A stretch of 64,000 nucleotides of DNA from Celeribacter marinus. GTDB lineage: Bacteria > Pseudomonadota > Alphaproteobacteria > Rhodobacterales > Rhodobacteraceae. Made by a program: the position numbers and the translations under genes. Positions within the stretch are counted from its first letter, which is position 1. The number at the start of each line of letters is the position of its first letter. The DNA is taken from the NCBI RefSeq assembly GCF_001308265.1, contig NZ_CP012023.1, forward strand, positions 2,804,932 to 2,868,931. The letters are read 5' to 3'. This document shows positions 45,995 to 54,133 of the stretch, one piece after another. The notes beneath the pieces are model-generated. The model made no database searches. It was not told the origin of the DNA and worked only from the letters and a program-made list of their open reading frames with translations.

Positions 45995-46445
45995 TTGCTG
46001 CCGCCTTAGCAGCTCCTGGCTTTAGGCGTGGTTGCCGCTCAGCTACTTTGGTGATCGCTACGTCCAACTCTCCTGCGGCAGCTGCGTTTAGAAAAGCATC
46101 AAGGACACCAGCTACGTCTTCTAGTGATTTGACTAGTACTGCGTTGTTGGTGCCATCAGCTGCAATCACACGCGCGCCGTATCGGCACTGCACATACCAG
46201 CCCCCGTCTTGCTCAAAGAACCATGGGCGTATTCTGCGGTGTGTTTTGACCATCACCCGTTCTCCCATGTCATTGGTCATCCACTTGTGTCGCTCAACGC
46301 GGTGATCTTCTTTCTTGAGTGCAGCCGCATGCACCAGCTTTTGCTCTTCAAGCCCCGCCACGAGTTTATCGCGCCGTGCTACAATGGGATCGCGCTTGGT
46401 GCTGCGATCAACGGTCTTGAATGTAAGCTTTGCCAGATGTGTCAT
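45987..46445 (-). CDS. DUF6641-like protein
   Basis: 152 residues. Basic N-terminus with DPIVARRDKLVAGLEEQKLVH, then RHKWMTNDMGERVMVKTHRR and RIRPWFFEQDGGWYVQCRYG, resembling DUF6641, a family of islands and plasmids in alphaproteobacteria with unknown role. C-terminal Ala-rich tail. The first gene of a two-gene unit with the DUF3768-like frame. Family name given from memory of the pattern. Confidence 0.65.
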   Translation of the reverse strand: MTHLAKLTFKTVDRSTKRDPIVARRDKLVAGLEEQKLVHAAALKKEDHRVERHKWMTNDMGERVMVKTHRRIRPWFFEQDGGWYVQCRYGARVIAADGTNNAVLVKSLEDVAGVLDAFLNAAAAGELDVAITKVAERQPRLKPGAAKAAANA

Positions 46446-46583
46446 ATCCGCTCCTTGCTGTTTGGTTACAGCTAAAGCGTATGGTCAAAGGAAACATTGG
46501 ACGACCGGAAAGACAGTCAAGATACTGATTATATGTGATAATGTGGATAAATACAGCTGCACTTACCCAACTGGAGGCAGCAT

Positions 46584-46910
46584 ATGAGCATAAGACTACT
46601 AGAGCACTTACGAGACGAATTGATACACACTGGTATTGTCCAGAATACACCAGAATTTTGCCGCAGCTGGCTAGGACGCAGTGAAGGCTACATTCGCGTG
46701 TTGCGCTACAACCGCATAGAACCAAGTGTGGAGACGCTGGCGATCTGTTCTAACAAGCTGGGGCATTATGCGGCGCGACTGAATGGCTCAGAGGTTGAAC
46801 AGCACAAACAGTGGGCCGCTAGGTTAGTCGGCCTAAAGGCCCTCTGCGATCAGGCCATAGCCCGCCAAGCAGAAGCAGTGTGGCGTGAGCCTGAGAGGAT
46901 GGGCGCATGA
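46584..46910 (+). CDS. DUF6626-like small protein
   Basis: 108 residues beginning MSIRLLEHLRDELIHTGIVQ, with FCRSWLGRSEGYIRVLRYNRIEPSVETLAICSNKLG, a helix-turn-helix-like arrangement seen in DUF6626 proteins of alphaproteobacterial islands. Probably DNA-binding. Divergent from the DUF6641-like gene, with about 140 bp of shared promoter region. A likely terminator lies 27 bp downstream. Confidence 0.6.
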   Translation: MSIRLLEHLRDELIHTGIVQNTPEFCRSWLGRSEGYIRVLRYNRIEPSVETLAICSNKLGHYAARLNGSEVEQHKQWAARLVGLKALCDQAIARQAEAVWREPERMGA

Positions 46911-46936
46911 GCTTGTATCTGAAATGGGTTCTGCAG

Positions 46937-46963
46937 CCGCAAAAATCTGTGCTGCGGTTTTTT
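46937..46963 (+). terminator. Possible intrinsic terminator
   Basis: Short stem CCGCA/TGCGG closing a 12-base loop and followed by six T. Weak stem but good T-run, 27 bp after the DUF6626-like gene. Confidence 0.5.
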
Positions 46964-47033
46964 AGCGGGAAGTACTTACAGAAGTTAGGTGGTGATTTTG
47001 CATCACCCCATTTTGCTAAGCAGGGTGCTGCGC

Positions 47034-47390
47034 ATGGATGACCGAGACGAACTGCGCAGACTAATTGATGTGATTGAGAAAGGCTCTGGCACGGGCAGTC
47101 TTGAGCAAGCCGTTGATGACATTAAGACCTTTGCCAATACCGCAAGCTTGCTAGCTAACAAGTTGGACACACGGCTAAAAGGTGGCGACGTCAAAGCAAA
47201 GAAGCAGCCAAAGTCGCGGATGGGTAAGGCTATTGCAGCTGTGCCAAAGCCAAGTGCACCTAAGCCCCCTACGCCAGCCACGCAGCCGTCTGCGTCTGGG
47301 ATGCCTCAAGTAACCAGTACGGCAACGTCACAAGCAGATTACGATAAGCTTAAGCCACAGGGAACACAGGGAACTCTGGGTGGGATGTAG
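47034..47390 (+). CDS. Hypothetical protein with Pro/Ala/Thr-rich tail, 118 residues
   Basis: Not recognised. Start MDDRDELRRLIDVIEKG at 47034. The first 60 residues are helical and acidic, then a Lys-rich patch and a disordered Pro, Ser and Thr tail ending GTLGGM. No membrane segment. The last gene of the unknown module before the non-coding stretch and IS91. Confidence 0.5.
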   Translation: MDDRDELRRLIDVIEKGSGTGSLEQAVDDIKTFANTASLLANKLDTRLKGGDVKAKKQPKSRMGKAIAAVPKPSAPKPPTPATQPSASGMPQVTSTATSQADYDKLKPQGTQGTLGGM

Positions 47391-48005
47391 TGCTGTGGCG
47401 TTTACGGCGCTGTGTAAGCAGGCGTAAGGCGGTGAGTTTGGGAAGGCCGCTACGTGTGGCTGTAAACGTGGGTTAAGGCGCTACGTGGGCTTTTGTGTCA
47501 GACATATGCGGATGTTGGAGTTTATAGGGCTGTGTAGGTTTTGGTTGTGAACAAGCGCGAGAGGCATAGTTAAAATCATACGAGTTCGTCTTCGCTCATA
47601 TGCTCGATAAAGATGCTAGGCCTTAAACCAAGCTGGCATTTGTGCATATTGCAGCCAACGGCTGGTTTGATGAAGATTTTCTGATGCGGGCCAGGGTGCA
47701 ATCTTTCGGCTTGGCTCGACTGTGGCCCGCGTTGGAAAATCTCTCAGGGAGGAAGCCGCGGGGGCTTGGCGGTGTCTATGGGGAAAGAGCGCTGTCTATC
47801 GGGCTTGTGACTGCTGCGGATACGTTTTTGGTCAGATTGAAGACGGCGGTTCGTACGTTTTGCCCGCTCGCTTGCCTAAGATTTGAGCTGGGTCGCTGCC
47901 GGTTTGCACCTTTAACGTGATTTGCTGGATCGCTGCGCACAAGTGATTTTGGCCGGTGTTGCAGAAACAACCGGATCGCATTGGGCGGGATAAACGGGCA
48001 ATCAG
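47391..48005. other. Non-coding stretch before IS91 transposase
   Basis: About 600 bp. Frames on both strands look like shadows. The right part (from about 47700) has higher GC than the left and probably belongs to the transposon's 3' flank. The exact transposon end could not be placed. Confidence 0.4.
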
Positions 48006-49199
48006 TCATGCGGCCTGTTTCCTTGGTGGAGCGCGGGATCGGGGAACCTGGCCGCGCTTGAACGTTTCGATGATCAGCATTGTGCCGCCGCAACAGGGGC
48101 ACGGTTCCCGCAATGTAAATGGTGTGGGATCATCCTCGGATGGTGGTTCTTGCTCTGGCGGGCTCGCCCCAATCAGGGCTCGGACCTTTGCAATGTTGGT
48201 TTTACGTTGCGCGGACGCCAGCAGGCCATAGTGCCGGATCCGGTGGAACCCGTCGGGGAGAACATGCATCAGGAAACGGCGGATGAACTCGTCCGTTGTC
48301 AGGCGCATCACCTTTTGCCGGTCACCACTCTTGATGCGATAGTCCTTCCATCGGAACGCGACGGTGTTTGCATCGGCGCTGAAGAGGCGCTGGTTCGAGA
48401 TCGCGACACGGTGCGTGTAACGACTGAGGTAGGCTAGAACTGCCTCGGGTCCGCCGAACGGTGGTTTGGCATAGACCACCCATTCGATTTTACGGAACGG
48501 GGCCAACCAGTTTGCAAATGCACCGGTCTCAGCCAGCCCTTTTAGGTCACTATAAAACGCCAGATCACCCGAGCGATGCAACGCCATCAGTCCTTCGATG
48601 AACAGGCGGCGGAACAGCCGTGACAGCACCCGCACATGCAGGAAGAACCCCGGCTTGCACGCCACCCATTGGTTGCCGTCGCGCGACAAGCCACCGCCGG
48701 GGACGATCATGTGGATGTGTGGGTGATGGGTGAGCGCAGACCCCCATGTGTGCAACACGCTGGTCATGCCAACGCGAGCACCCATGCGCTTGGGATCAGC
48801 GGCGATGGTCGTCACGGTCTCGGCGGACGCCCGGAACAGCAGGCCGTAAATGGCGCGCTTGTTCCAGAGGGCGATCCTGGCAATCTCGGCTGGTAGCGTG
48901 AAGACGACATGGAAATACTCGACGGGCAGCAAGTCTTCGGCCCGTGCCGCCATCCAGTCGCGCGCAGCGGGTCCCTGACACTTTGGACAGTGCCGGTTTT
49001 TGCAACTGTTGTATGCGATGTGCTGATGGCTGCATTTGGTGCAAGCCGCCACATGCCCGCCGAGCGCCTCTGTTCGGCAGGCTTCTATCGCTGACATCAC
49101 CTTAAGCTGGCTCAGGCTGATATGCCCGGCATTGGCCCGCCGCCACGCGGGACCATGTTTGCGGAATATGTCAGCAACCTCCAGTCTGGGGCGGGGCAC
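48006..49199 (-). CDS. IS91-family transposase
   Basis: 397 residues from a GTG start. N-terminal zinc ribbon (CTKCSHQHIAYNSCKNRHCPKC spread over about 53-75), then the HUH endonuclease core with HHPHIHMIVPGGG supplying the metal His residues, and a YLSRYTHRVAISNQRL block with the catalytic tyrosine region. Intact and full length. It lies ten bases after the recombinase gene. Confidence 0.93.
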   Translation of the reverse strand: MPRPRLEVADIFRKHGPAWRRANAGHISLSQLKVMSAIEACRTEALGGHVAACTKCSHQHIAYNSCKNRHCPKCQGPAARDWMAARAEDLLPVEYFHVVFTLPAEIARIALWNKRAIYGLLFRASAETVTTIAADPKRMGARVGMTSVLHTWGSALTHHPHIHMIVPGGGLSRDGNQWVACKPGFFLHVRVLSRLFRRLFIEGLMALHRSGDLAFYSDLKGLAETGAFANWLAPFRKIEWVVYAKPPFGGPEAVLAYLSRYTHRVAISNQRLFSADANTVAFRWKDYRIKSGDRQKVMRLTTDEFIRRFLMHVLPDGFHRIRHYGLLASAQRKTNIAKVRALIGASPPEQEPPSEDDPTPFTLREPCPCCGGTMLIIETFKRGQVPRSRAPPRKQAA

Positions 49200-49209
49200 T
49201 CCCCGCCCG

Positions 49210-50097
49210 TCACCGCGGTCGCGTCTTGCGTGTCTGTAGGTTCAACTGCTTGAGGGCCTCGAACGGGCTGGTCGTATCCCGGATCATCTTGGTGGCGACC
49301 TTAGTGTACTGCGCGGTGGTTGTCAGTTTGGCGTGACCAAGTAGCACTTGGATAACCCGTACATCCGTGCCCGCTTCCAGCAGATGGGTGGCAAAGCTGT
49401 GCCGCAGGGTGTGCAGCGTTGCGGGCCTGTTGATCCCGGCCATGCGTTTGGCCGATGTAAAGGCCCGGTTGAGTTGACGTGGCGAGATCGGATTGATCTT
49501 GGGTTTACCCGGGAACATCCACCCTTCAGGCCGTGCCTCGCACCAATAGTCACGCAACAGATCGAGCAATCCCGGCGACAGCATTACCTTACGATCCTTC
49601 CGCCCCTTGCCCTGCACGACGTGGATCAACATCCGGTCACTGTCGATGTCGCCGGTCGTCAGATTGCAAACCTCAGAGGCGCGCAGACCCGCACCATAAG
49701 AGATACTGAGCGCCGCGCGATACTTGAGCCCGGGACCAGGTGCTACGGCCAGAAGTTCTGAGACTTCCTCAACGCTGAGCACAGCGGGCAGCTTGCGCGG
49801 CTCGGTGCGGAATTGCATGTACTTCTTCATCTCATCACGCCCGCAGGTCATCGAGAAAAAGAAACGCAGAGCAGTGATCCGCGCGTTGTAAACCGAGGGC
49901 GTGACCTCGGTATCCGTCATATGAAGTTGATACGCGCGCAGCTCCTCACGCGTAGCCGTATCCGGTGAATGCCCCAGAAACGCAGCAAAATCCTTGACTG
50001 CCCGGATATGAGATCGCTGGGATTGGTGCCCCAGACCCCGAATGCGCATGTCTTCGATCATCCGCTCCCGAAGCGGTGTTGTTCTCTCGCTGACCAT
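49210..50097 (-). CDS. Tyrosine recombinase of the IS91 unit
   Basis: 295-residue XerC/D-like recombinase. N-terminal SAM-like core-binding domain (HIRAVKDFAAFLGHSP). Catalytic Arg in GAGLRASEVCNL, Lys in GKGRKDRKV, HTLRHSFATHLLEAG and LGHAKLTTTAQYTKV with Tyr. AGGAGG site before the ATG. In this IS91 subgroup such a gene regularly precedes the transposase; its part in transposition is unclear. It is not expected to act at tRNA-Phe. Confidence 0.9.
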   Translation of the reverse strand: MVSERTTPLRERMIEDMRIRGLGHQSQRSHIRAVKDFAAFLGHSPDTATREELRAYQLHMTDTEVTPSVYNARITALRFFFSMTCGRDEMKKYMQFRTEPRKLPAVLSVEEVSELLAVAPGPGLKYRAALSISYGAGLRASEVCNLTTGDIDSDRMLIHVVQGKGRKDRKVMLSPGLLDLLRDYWCEARPEGWMFPGKPKINPISPRQLNRAFTSAKRMAGINRPATLHTLRHSFATHLLEAGTDVRVIQVLLGHAKLTTTAQYTKVATKMIRDTTSPFEALKQLNLQTRKTRPR

Positions 50098-50114
50098 GAA
50101 ATCCTCCTGTCTGT

Positions 50115-50134
50115 CGATTGAGAAACCTCAATCG
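50115..50134. repeat. Terminal hairpin next to the IS91 recombinase gene
   Basis: Perfect 8-bp stem CGATTGAG/CTCAATCG with a 4-base loop, 18 bp upstream of the recombinase start. IS91 ends carry such hairpins, so it probably marks the terminus-side end. Confidence 0.6.
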
Positions 50135-50274
50135 TCAAACAGATCAGCCAGATCGCAAAATCCGCCAACATGTGGGATGCTTCAATACGCTTGCCACAAG
50201 CGCCAGTGCCGCGCGAGCGGCTTCGTCCCTGAGCCCAAAATTCCAACTTCTACTGGGTGCAGCGAAGGTCTGCT

Positions 50275-50793
50275 TCAGATCCTGCGCTTCGCCAGCTCTC
50301 GGTAGAGCGCTGGTGGCGAAACGCCGATCCTTTCTGCCACCATGATCCATTCACCCTTGGGCGGTTTGCCATGAAGGTCCAGCCAAGCATCAAGCCGATC
50401 CGCCACACGCCTGAAACGCAGGATTTCAATCCGCGCCCGCTGCGCCTGCACTTCCTTTGCATGGGTTTCAATTAAGCTCAGGGCGGCCTCCGGCATGTTG
50501 CGGATAGCGCTCAAAAACTTAGCACGAGGCATGCTGGCAACTTCAGCGTCAAAGCGCGCAACAGCGTCACAGTGATAGATTTTCGCAAACAAGGAAGCCT
50601 CGGCCAAAGCCATGCCTGCCGTGGCAACGTGCAGTGTCAGCGGCACACCATCTGTCAGCGGGCGCTCCAATGCGACCGCGCCGGATCGCACCAGATACAT
50701 AGACTCCACTTGCTCCGCTTGACGGAACACCGCCGCATTTTTCGCTATCCTACGGACGGGTGCGCCATCGAAAATATCTATCCAGGTCGACAT
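50275..50793 (-). CDS. Crp/Fnr-family regulator, short
   Basis: 172 residues from MSTWIDIFDGAPVRRI. Cyclic-nucleotide-binding-like barrel (FRQAEQVESMYLVRSGAVALERP) followed by a helix-turn-helix cut short (WIMVAERIGVSPPALYRELAKRRI). There are no Fnr-type N-terminal cysteines. A start at 50844 is possible. It is divergent from the copper cluster and may be its second regulator; the ligand is unknown. Confidence 0.78.
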   Translation of the reverse strand: MSTWIDIFDGAPVRRIAKNAAVFRQAEQVESMYLVRSGAVALERPLTDGVPLTLHVATAGMALAEASLFAKIYHCDAVARFDAEVASMPRAKFLSAIRNMPEAALSLIETHAKEVQAQRARIEILRFRRVADRLDAWLDLHGKPPKGEWIMVAERIGVSPPALYRELAKRRI

Positions 50794-50860
50794 GATAGAG
50801 ATCATATGGCGCTTGATACTTGTCTGATAGTCTTTTGATGACAATTTGAGAGGCTAAAAC

Positions 50861-51448
50861 ATGCAAGCAAAAATTATCCTAACTGTAATTGCATTTACGG
50901 GCGGCACGGCGCTCGCGTTCGCGCAAACCAACCATGCCGGACACGATAATGGTATGGATCATTCAGCACACGGCCAAGATCAGATAACGAATGCCGATGT
51001 ATTGTCAGAACCTGGGCAAGGCGCTTTCGCAGCTTTGTCCGAAGTCGTACGCGTCCTTGAAGCTGATCCTAGTACGAACTGGGCCAAAGTCGATCTGACT
51101 GGCTTGCGAGCGCATCTGATCGATATGGACCGGTTGGTCTCGGATGCGGTGGTCTCGCAAACTGACCTCCCGAACGGGATAAGCGCCGCCGCGACTGGCG
51201 ATGCAGAGACAATCGAGACGCTTCGGCGGATGGTGCCTGCCCATGCGGCGCAGCTCGCGCGTGATGATCGTTGGGCTGTACAAGCCACCCAAACCGACGA
51301 GGGCATTGAGCTGCGGGTGACGAGCGATGATCCCGCTGTTGTCGCCCGGATCAAAGGCCTAGGTTTCTTTGGATTGATGGCCAGTCAGGATCATCATCGT
51401 GAGCATCACTTGATGATGGCACTCGGGGAAGATGCCCACGCGCATTGA
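50861..51448 (+). CDS. Secreted His/Met-rich protein of the copper cluster
   Basis: 195 residues with a signal peptide (MQAKIILTVIAFTGGTALAFA). The mature protein starts with a His-, Met- and Asp-rich stretch (HAGHDNGMDHSAHGQDQ) and ends with DHHREHHLMMALGEDAHAH, both suited to metal binding. The middle part is a helical domain found beside copper genes, without a named function. Probably a periplasmic copper buffer (inference). First gene of the cluster. Confidence 0.75.
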   Translation: MQAKIILTVIAFTGGTALAFAQTNHAGHDNGMDHSAHGQDQITNADVLSEPGQGAFAALSEVVRVLEADPSTNWAKVDLTGLRAHLIDMDRLVSDAVVSQTDLPNGISAAATGDAETIETLRRMVPAHAAQLARDDRWAVQATQTDEGIELRVTSDDPAVVARIKGLGFFGLMASQDHHREHHLMMALGEDAHAH

Positions 51449-51492
51449 TATGCTGCGACAGCAGGTAACAGACGTGTGACTTGCAAAACCAT

Positions 51493-51513
51493 ACATACCC
51501 CATATAGGTATGT
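51493..51513. promoter_or_regulatory. CsoR-type operator 1
   Basis: Palindrome with arms ACATACC and GGTATGT around CCATATA, directly before the small membrane protein gene at 51517. It shares the TACCCCATAT core with the site at 56286-56306 next to the CsoR-type gene. Assigned as its binding site by similarity and position. Confidence 0.65.
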
Positions 51514-51516
51514 TTC

Positions 51517-51831
51517 ATGTTTATGGCTCGCTTCATCATGGTCGTCATCTTGACGCTATCCGCATCGCTCTCCGGAGCGATGGATGCGGGACATATGCCG
51601 TCTACCGATCATAACCACGCTGCGGCTGAAATCATGGCGGATGAACAACCCGCATGTTGTCAGGACAGCAGTGAACGCACGCAGACCTGTCATGCCGTGC
51701 CAGCTCTGCTTCCGGCATCGGAACCGACCAGCACTCCGCCATTTGCGGGTAAAGGTGTAGTCTTCGCGTCTGGCATACTGCTGACCGGTATTCAGCCATC
51801 CCGTCCTCTCGATCCACCCCGCGCGGTGTGA
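51517..51831 (+). CDS. Small exported/membrane protein, Cys-His rich
   Basis: 104 residues. Hydrophobic N-terminus (MARFIMVVILTLSASLSGAM, from the second ATG at 51523), then HMPSTDHNHAAAE and CCQDSSERTQTC with several possible metal ligands, and a short hydrophobic segment at about 75-90. Resembles small proteins placed first in copper operons. It stands right behind the CsoR-type palindrome, so it is probably metal induced. Confidence 0.55.
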   Translation: MFMARFIMVVILTLSASLSGAMDAGHMPSTDHNHAAAEIMADEQPACCQDSSERTQTCHAVPALLPASEPTSTPPFAGKGVVFASGILLTGIQPSRPLDPPRAV

Positions 51832-51939
51832 TGCCTGCTGTGCCTCTTTGTGGTGCAGCAAAGATTAGTCATCACACCAAAACGGGCTTTGCCCGCAGCC
51901 CTCATTAATTGGGCACGCATCTTTCGAGAGGAAAACCTT

Positions 51940-52434
51940 ATGAAATCAATCAAGACACTTCTGGCCTTCACACCCGCCGCTGCACTTGCCCTTGGACTGG
52001 CATCCTTTGGATGGGCGAGTATGGCCCATGCCGACAGCCATTCACATATGGCTGACTACGGCACCATGCACGTAACCAAAAGTCCTACATGCGGATGCTG
52101 CGGCGCTTGGGTGGCACTGGCCCGCGAGGAAGGCTACGACATTGAAGTGACCGACACTGCGGACGTCACAAGCGTGAAATTGGACGCGAACATTCCTGGC
52201 AATATGTGGGCCTGTCATACCGCCATGATCGACGGCTACGTCGTCGAAGGCCATGTGCCGTTTGCAGCCCTTGCAAAACTGCTGGAAGAGCGCCCGAACG
52301 TCACAGGCATCGCTGTTCCGGGAATGCCCGGCGGCTCGCCCGGCATGGGAAATGATCCAACTGCACGCTATGACGTGATCTCCTTCGGCGGCGATGCGAA
52401 TGAAGGCGACGTCTTCTATCAGGCCGGTTTGTGA
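51940..52434 (+). CDS. DUF411 metal-binding protein
   Basis: 164 residues with a signal peptide ending near SMAHA. DUF411 core: TMHVTKSPTCGCCGAWVALA with CGCC, then GNMWACHTAMIDGYVVEGHVP, both carrying Cys and His ligands. DUF411 proteins are copper-linked periplasmic proteins of unclear mechanism. Start ATG 51940 after GAGAGG. It overlaps the cytochrome c gene by four bases. Confidence 0.88.
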   Translation: MKSIKTLLAFTPAAALALGLASFGWASMAHADSHSHMADYGTMHVTKSPTCGCCGAWVALAREEGYDIEVTDTADVTSVKLDANIPGNMWACHTAMIDGYVVEGHVPFAALAKLLEERPNVTGIAVPGMPGGSPGMGNDPTARYDVISFGGDANEGDVFYQAGL

Positions 52435-52895
52435 AACGGCTTGTATTCATAGCTGGTGGCGGAGCGGCTCTGATCGGGGCCGCTCTCTATGCCTACACCA
52501 CGGTCTCGGCTGAAACTGATCGGGTTGTCCTGAAAGATACCGATCCAGTAATCGTAGCACTCGGGGCAAGTGTCTATGAGGCGAATTGTGCCTCGTGCCA
52601 CGGGGCTAATCTGGAAGGCCAAGCCAATTGGCGCTCGCCTGATGAAGATGGACGTCTCCCCGCTCCGCCCCATGATGAAACCGGACACACATGGCACCAT
52701 GACGGGGACACGTTGTTTCGGCTCACCAAATACGGGACGGGTGCCCTTATCGGCGATCCCGACTACGCTTCGAACATGCCAATCTACGAAGGCGTTCTGA
52801 GCGATGAAGAGATTATCGCCGTTCTCAGCTACATCAAATCGACCTGGCCGGACGACGTCCGCGCCCGTCATGACGAAATGGAAAACAGACAATGA
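52431..52895 (+). CDS. c-type cytochrome
   Basis: 154 residues from a GTG start overlapping the DUF411 stop. Signal anchor (LVFIAGGGAALIGAALYAY), a single heme site CASCH (about residues 49-53) and a likely axial Met in SNMPIYEG. It could take electrons from or hand them to the multicopper oxidase, but that is inferred from neighbourhood only. Confidence 0.85.
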   Translation: MKRLVFIAGGGAALIGAALYAYTTVSAETDRVVLKDTDPVIVALGASVYEANCASCHGANLEGQANWRSPDEDGRLPAPPHDETGHTWHHDGDTLFRLTKYGTGALIGDPDYASNMPIYEGVLSDEEIIAVLSYIKSTWPDDVRARHDEMENRQ

Positions 52896-53236
52896 AACAA
52901 AGCATTTTTGCAATCCTTGCGCTGATCGCAACCGCGACCGGTGCCTGGGCGCACTCCAAAGCCGAAGAAACAACTCCGGCAAATGAGGCGACAGTAGCAT
53001 CGGTTGAAGCCATCGAAATGCGCTTTGATGATCCGATGCGCGTGATCGCGATTACGCTGACCGGACCGGACGGCGAAGTGGATATTGAGCGTGAAACCGG
53101 CATGGACGCCGTGACGGAGTTCCGTGCACTGCCACCTGCTGATCTGCCCGACGGGGCCTATACGGTTGATTGGCGTGGTCTATCTGCAGACGGTCACCCC
53201 ATGCAGGGCACCTTCGGCTTCAAAGTAGCCGATTGA
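52892..53236 (+). CDS. copC: Copper resistance protein CopC
   Basis: Periplasmic copper-binding beta-barrel protein. 114 residues; signal peptide cut after GAWA gives a mature N-terminus HSKAEE whose His1 is the usual Cu(II) ligand. The second conserved region DGHPMQGTFGF is at the C-terminus. Overlaps both neighbours (cytochrome before, copD after). Confidence 0.92.
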   Translation: MKQSIFAILALIATATGAWAHSKAEETTPANEATVASVEAIEMRFDDPMRVIAITLTGPDGEVDIERETGMDAVTEFRALPPADLPDGAYTVDWRGLSADGHPMQGTFGFKVAD

Positions 53237-54120
53237 TCCGCGTGGAAGGTCTGGCACCAATCGACGCATGGGCCATTGCGGCCATCATTGCGAAGGCAGC
53301 GGGCTACGGCGCGGCGCTTCTTGCAATGGGCGGGCCACTATTCATTTTGGCCTTTCCAAACGCATCCTCCGATGTGCAGAAACTAGCTCGGAAAATCGCT
53401 GTGATCGCCGCTTTGATCGGACTTGCAGTGCTGGCATTGCGGTTTGGCATCCGGGCCGCCCGTATCTCCGGGATGGGTTTGCCGGGTGCACTCGATCCTA
53501 TGATGCTTGGCTTTGTCTGGGACAGTCCGCTTGGGACAGCCGCAATCTGGCGCGTTTTGGGTGAACTTCTTGTCCTTGCCATGCTGATAAGGGGTGTCGT
53601 TGGCCTCGGGATGGGGTTGGTTGGGGCGCTCTTGATTGCGGTGTCTTACACGTTCGTCGGCCATTCTCTTGGTGACCTTCGCTGGCTGCTCGCGTCGTTA
53701 TTGACACTGCACCTTCTGGCGGCGGCGTTCTGGATTGGCGCACTGGCCCCTCTCGGTCGCGCGGTCGGCCAGCCAGACGGCGCATTGCTGCTTCATCGCT
53801 TTGGAAACGTCGCCAGCGTGACGGTCGCACTGCTTGTCGTCGTTGGGTTGGTCTTTGCGTGGCTCATGACCGGATCACTCTCCGCGCTGCTTTCAACCGC
53901 TTACGGCTGGACGCTTCTCGCCAAGCTCGGCGTGGTAACAGGGTTGATGGCCCTTGCCGGCCTCAACAAATGGCGGCTCGTTCCGGCGCTTGCATCTGGC
54001 GATTCCACTGCTGCGTCCCACTTACGCCGCTCAATTCAAATCGAAACCGTGGCCGTTCTGCTCATCTTGCTGGCAACCGCAACGCTGACCTCGATCACCA
54101 CGCCTCCGGTCAACATGTGA
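53233..54120 (+). CDS. copD: Copper resistance membrane protein CopD
   Basis: 295 residues with about eight membrane segments and CopD-family blocks (FVGHSLGDLRWLLASLLTLHLLAAAFWIGALAPL, given here only as position about 135-170, with conserved His). The start appears to be TTG at 53233, overlapping the copC stop; GTG at 53242 is the alternative. CopC and CopD together import or transfer copper across the inner membrane. Confidence 0.88.
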   Translation: MIRVEGLAPIDAWAIAAIIAKAAGYGAALLAMGGPLFILAFPNASSDVQKLARKIAVIAALIGLAVLALRFGIRAARISGMGLPGALDPMMLGFVWDSPLGTAAIWRVLGELLVLAMLIRGVVGLGMGLVGALLIAVSYTFVGHSLGDLRWLLASLLTLHLLAAAFWIGALAPLGRAVGQPDGALLLHRFGNVASVTVALLVVVGLVFAWLMTGSLSALLSTAYGWTLLAKLGVVTGLMALAGLNKWRLVPALASGDSTAASHLRRSIQIETVAVLLILLATATLTSITTPPVNM

Positions 54121-54133
54121 AAAGGAAACTCTC

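Larger units (their letters stand above)
47930..50140 (-). mobile_element. IS91-family transposon with tyrosine recombinase gene
   Basis: Two-gene unit on the minus strand: a tyrosine recombinase followed by an IS91-type HUH transposase. IS91 elements move by rolling-circle replication and make no target duplication. A CGATTGAG/CTCAATCG hairpin at 50115-50134 probably lies at the promoter-side end. The left limit is approximate. It sits at the border between the unknown module and the copper cluster. Confidence 0.8.

Noticed and set aside
47642-48102. Short frames on both strands beside the IS91 transposase
   Set aside because: No ribosome sites or conserved features; most likely transposon flank.
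49210-50097. IS91-linked recombinase as integrase of the first tRNA-Phe element
   Set aside because: It is the standard companion gene of this IS91 subgroup and lies 7 kb from either att site.
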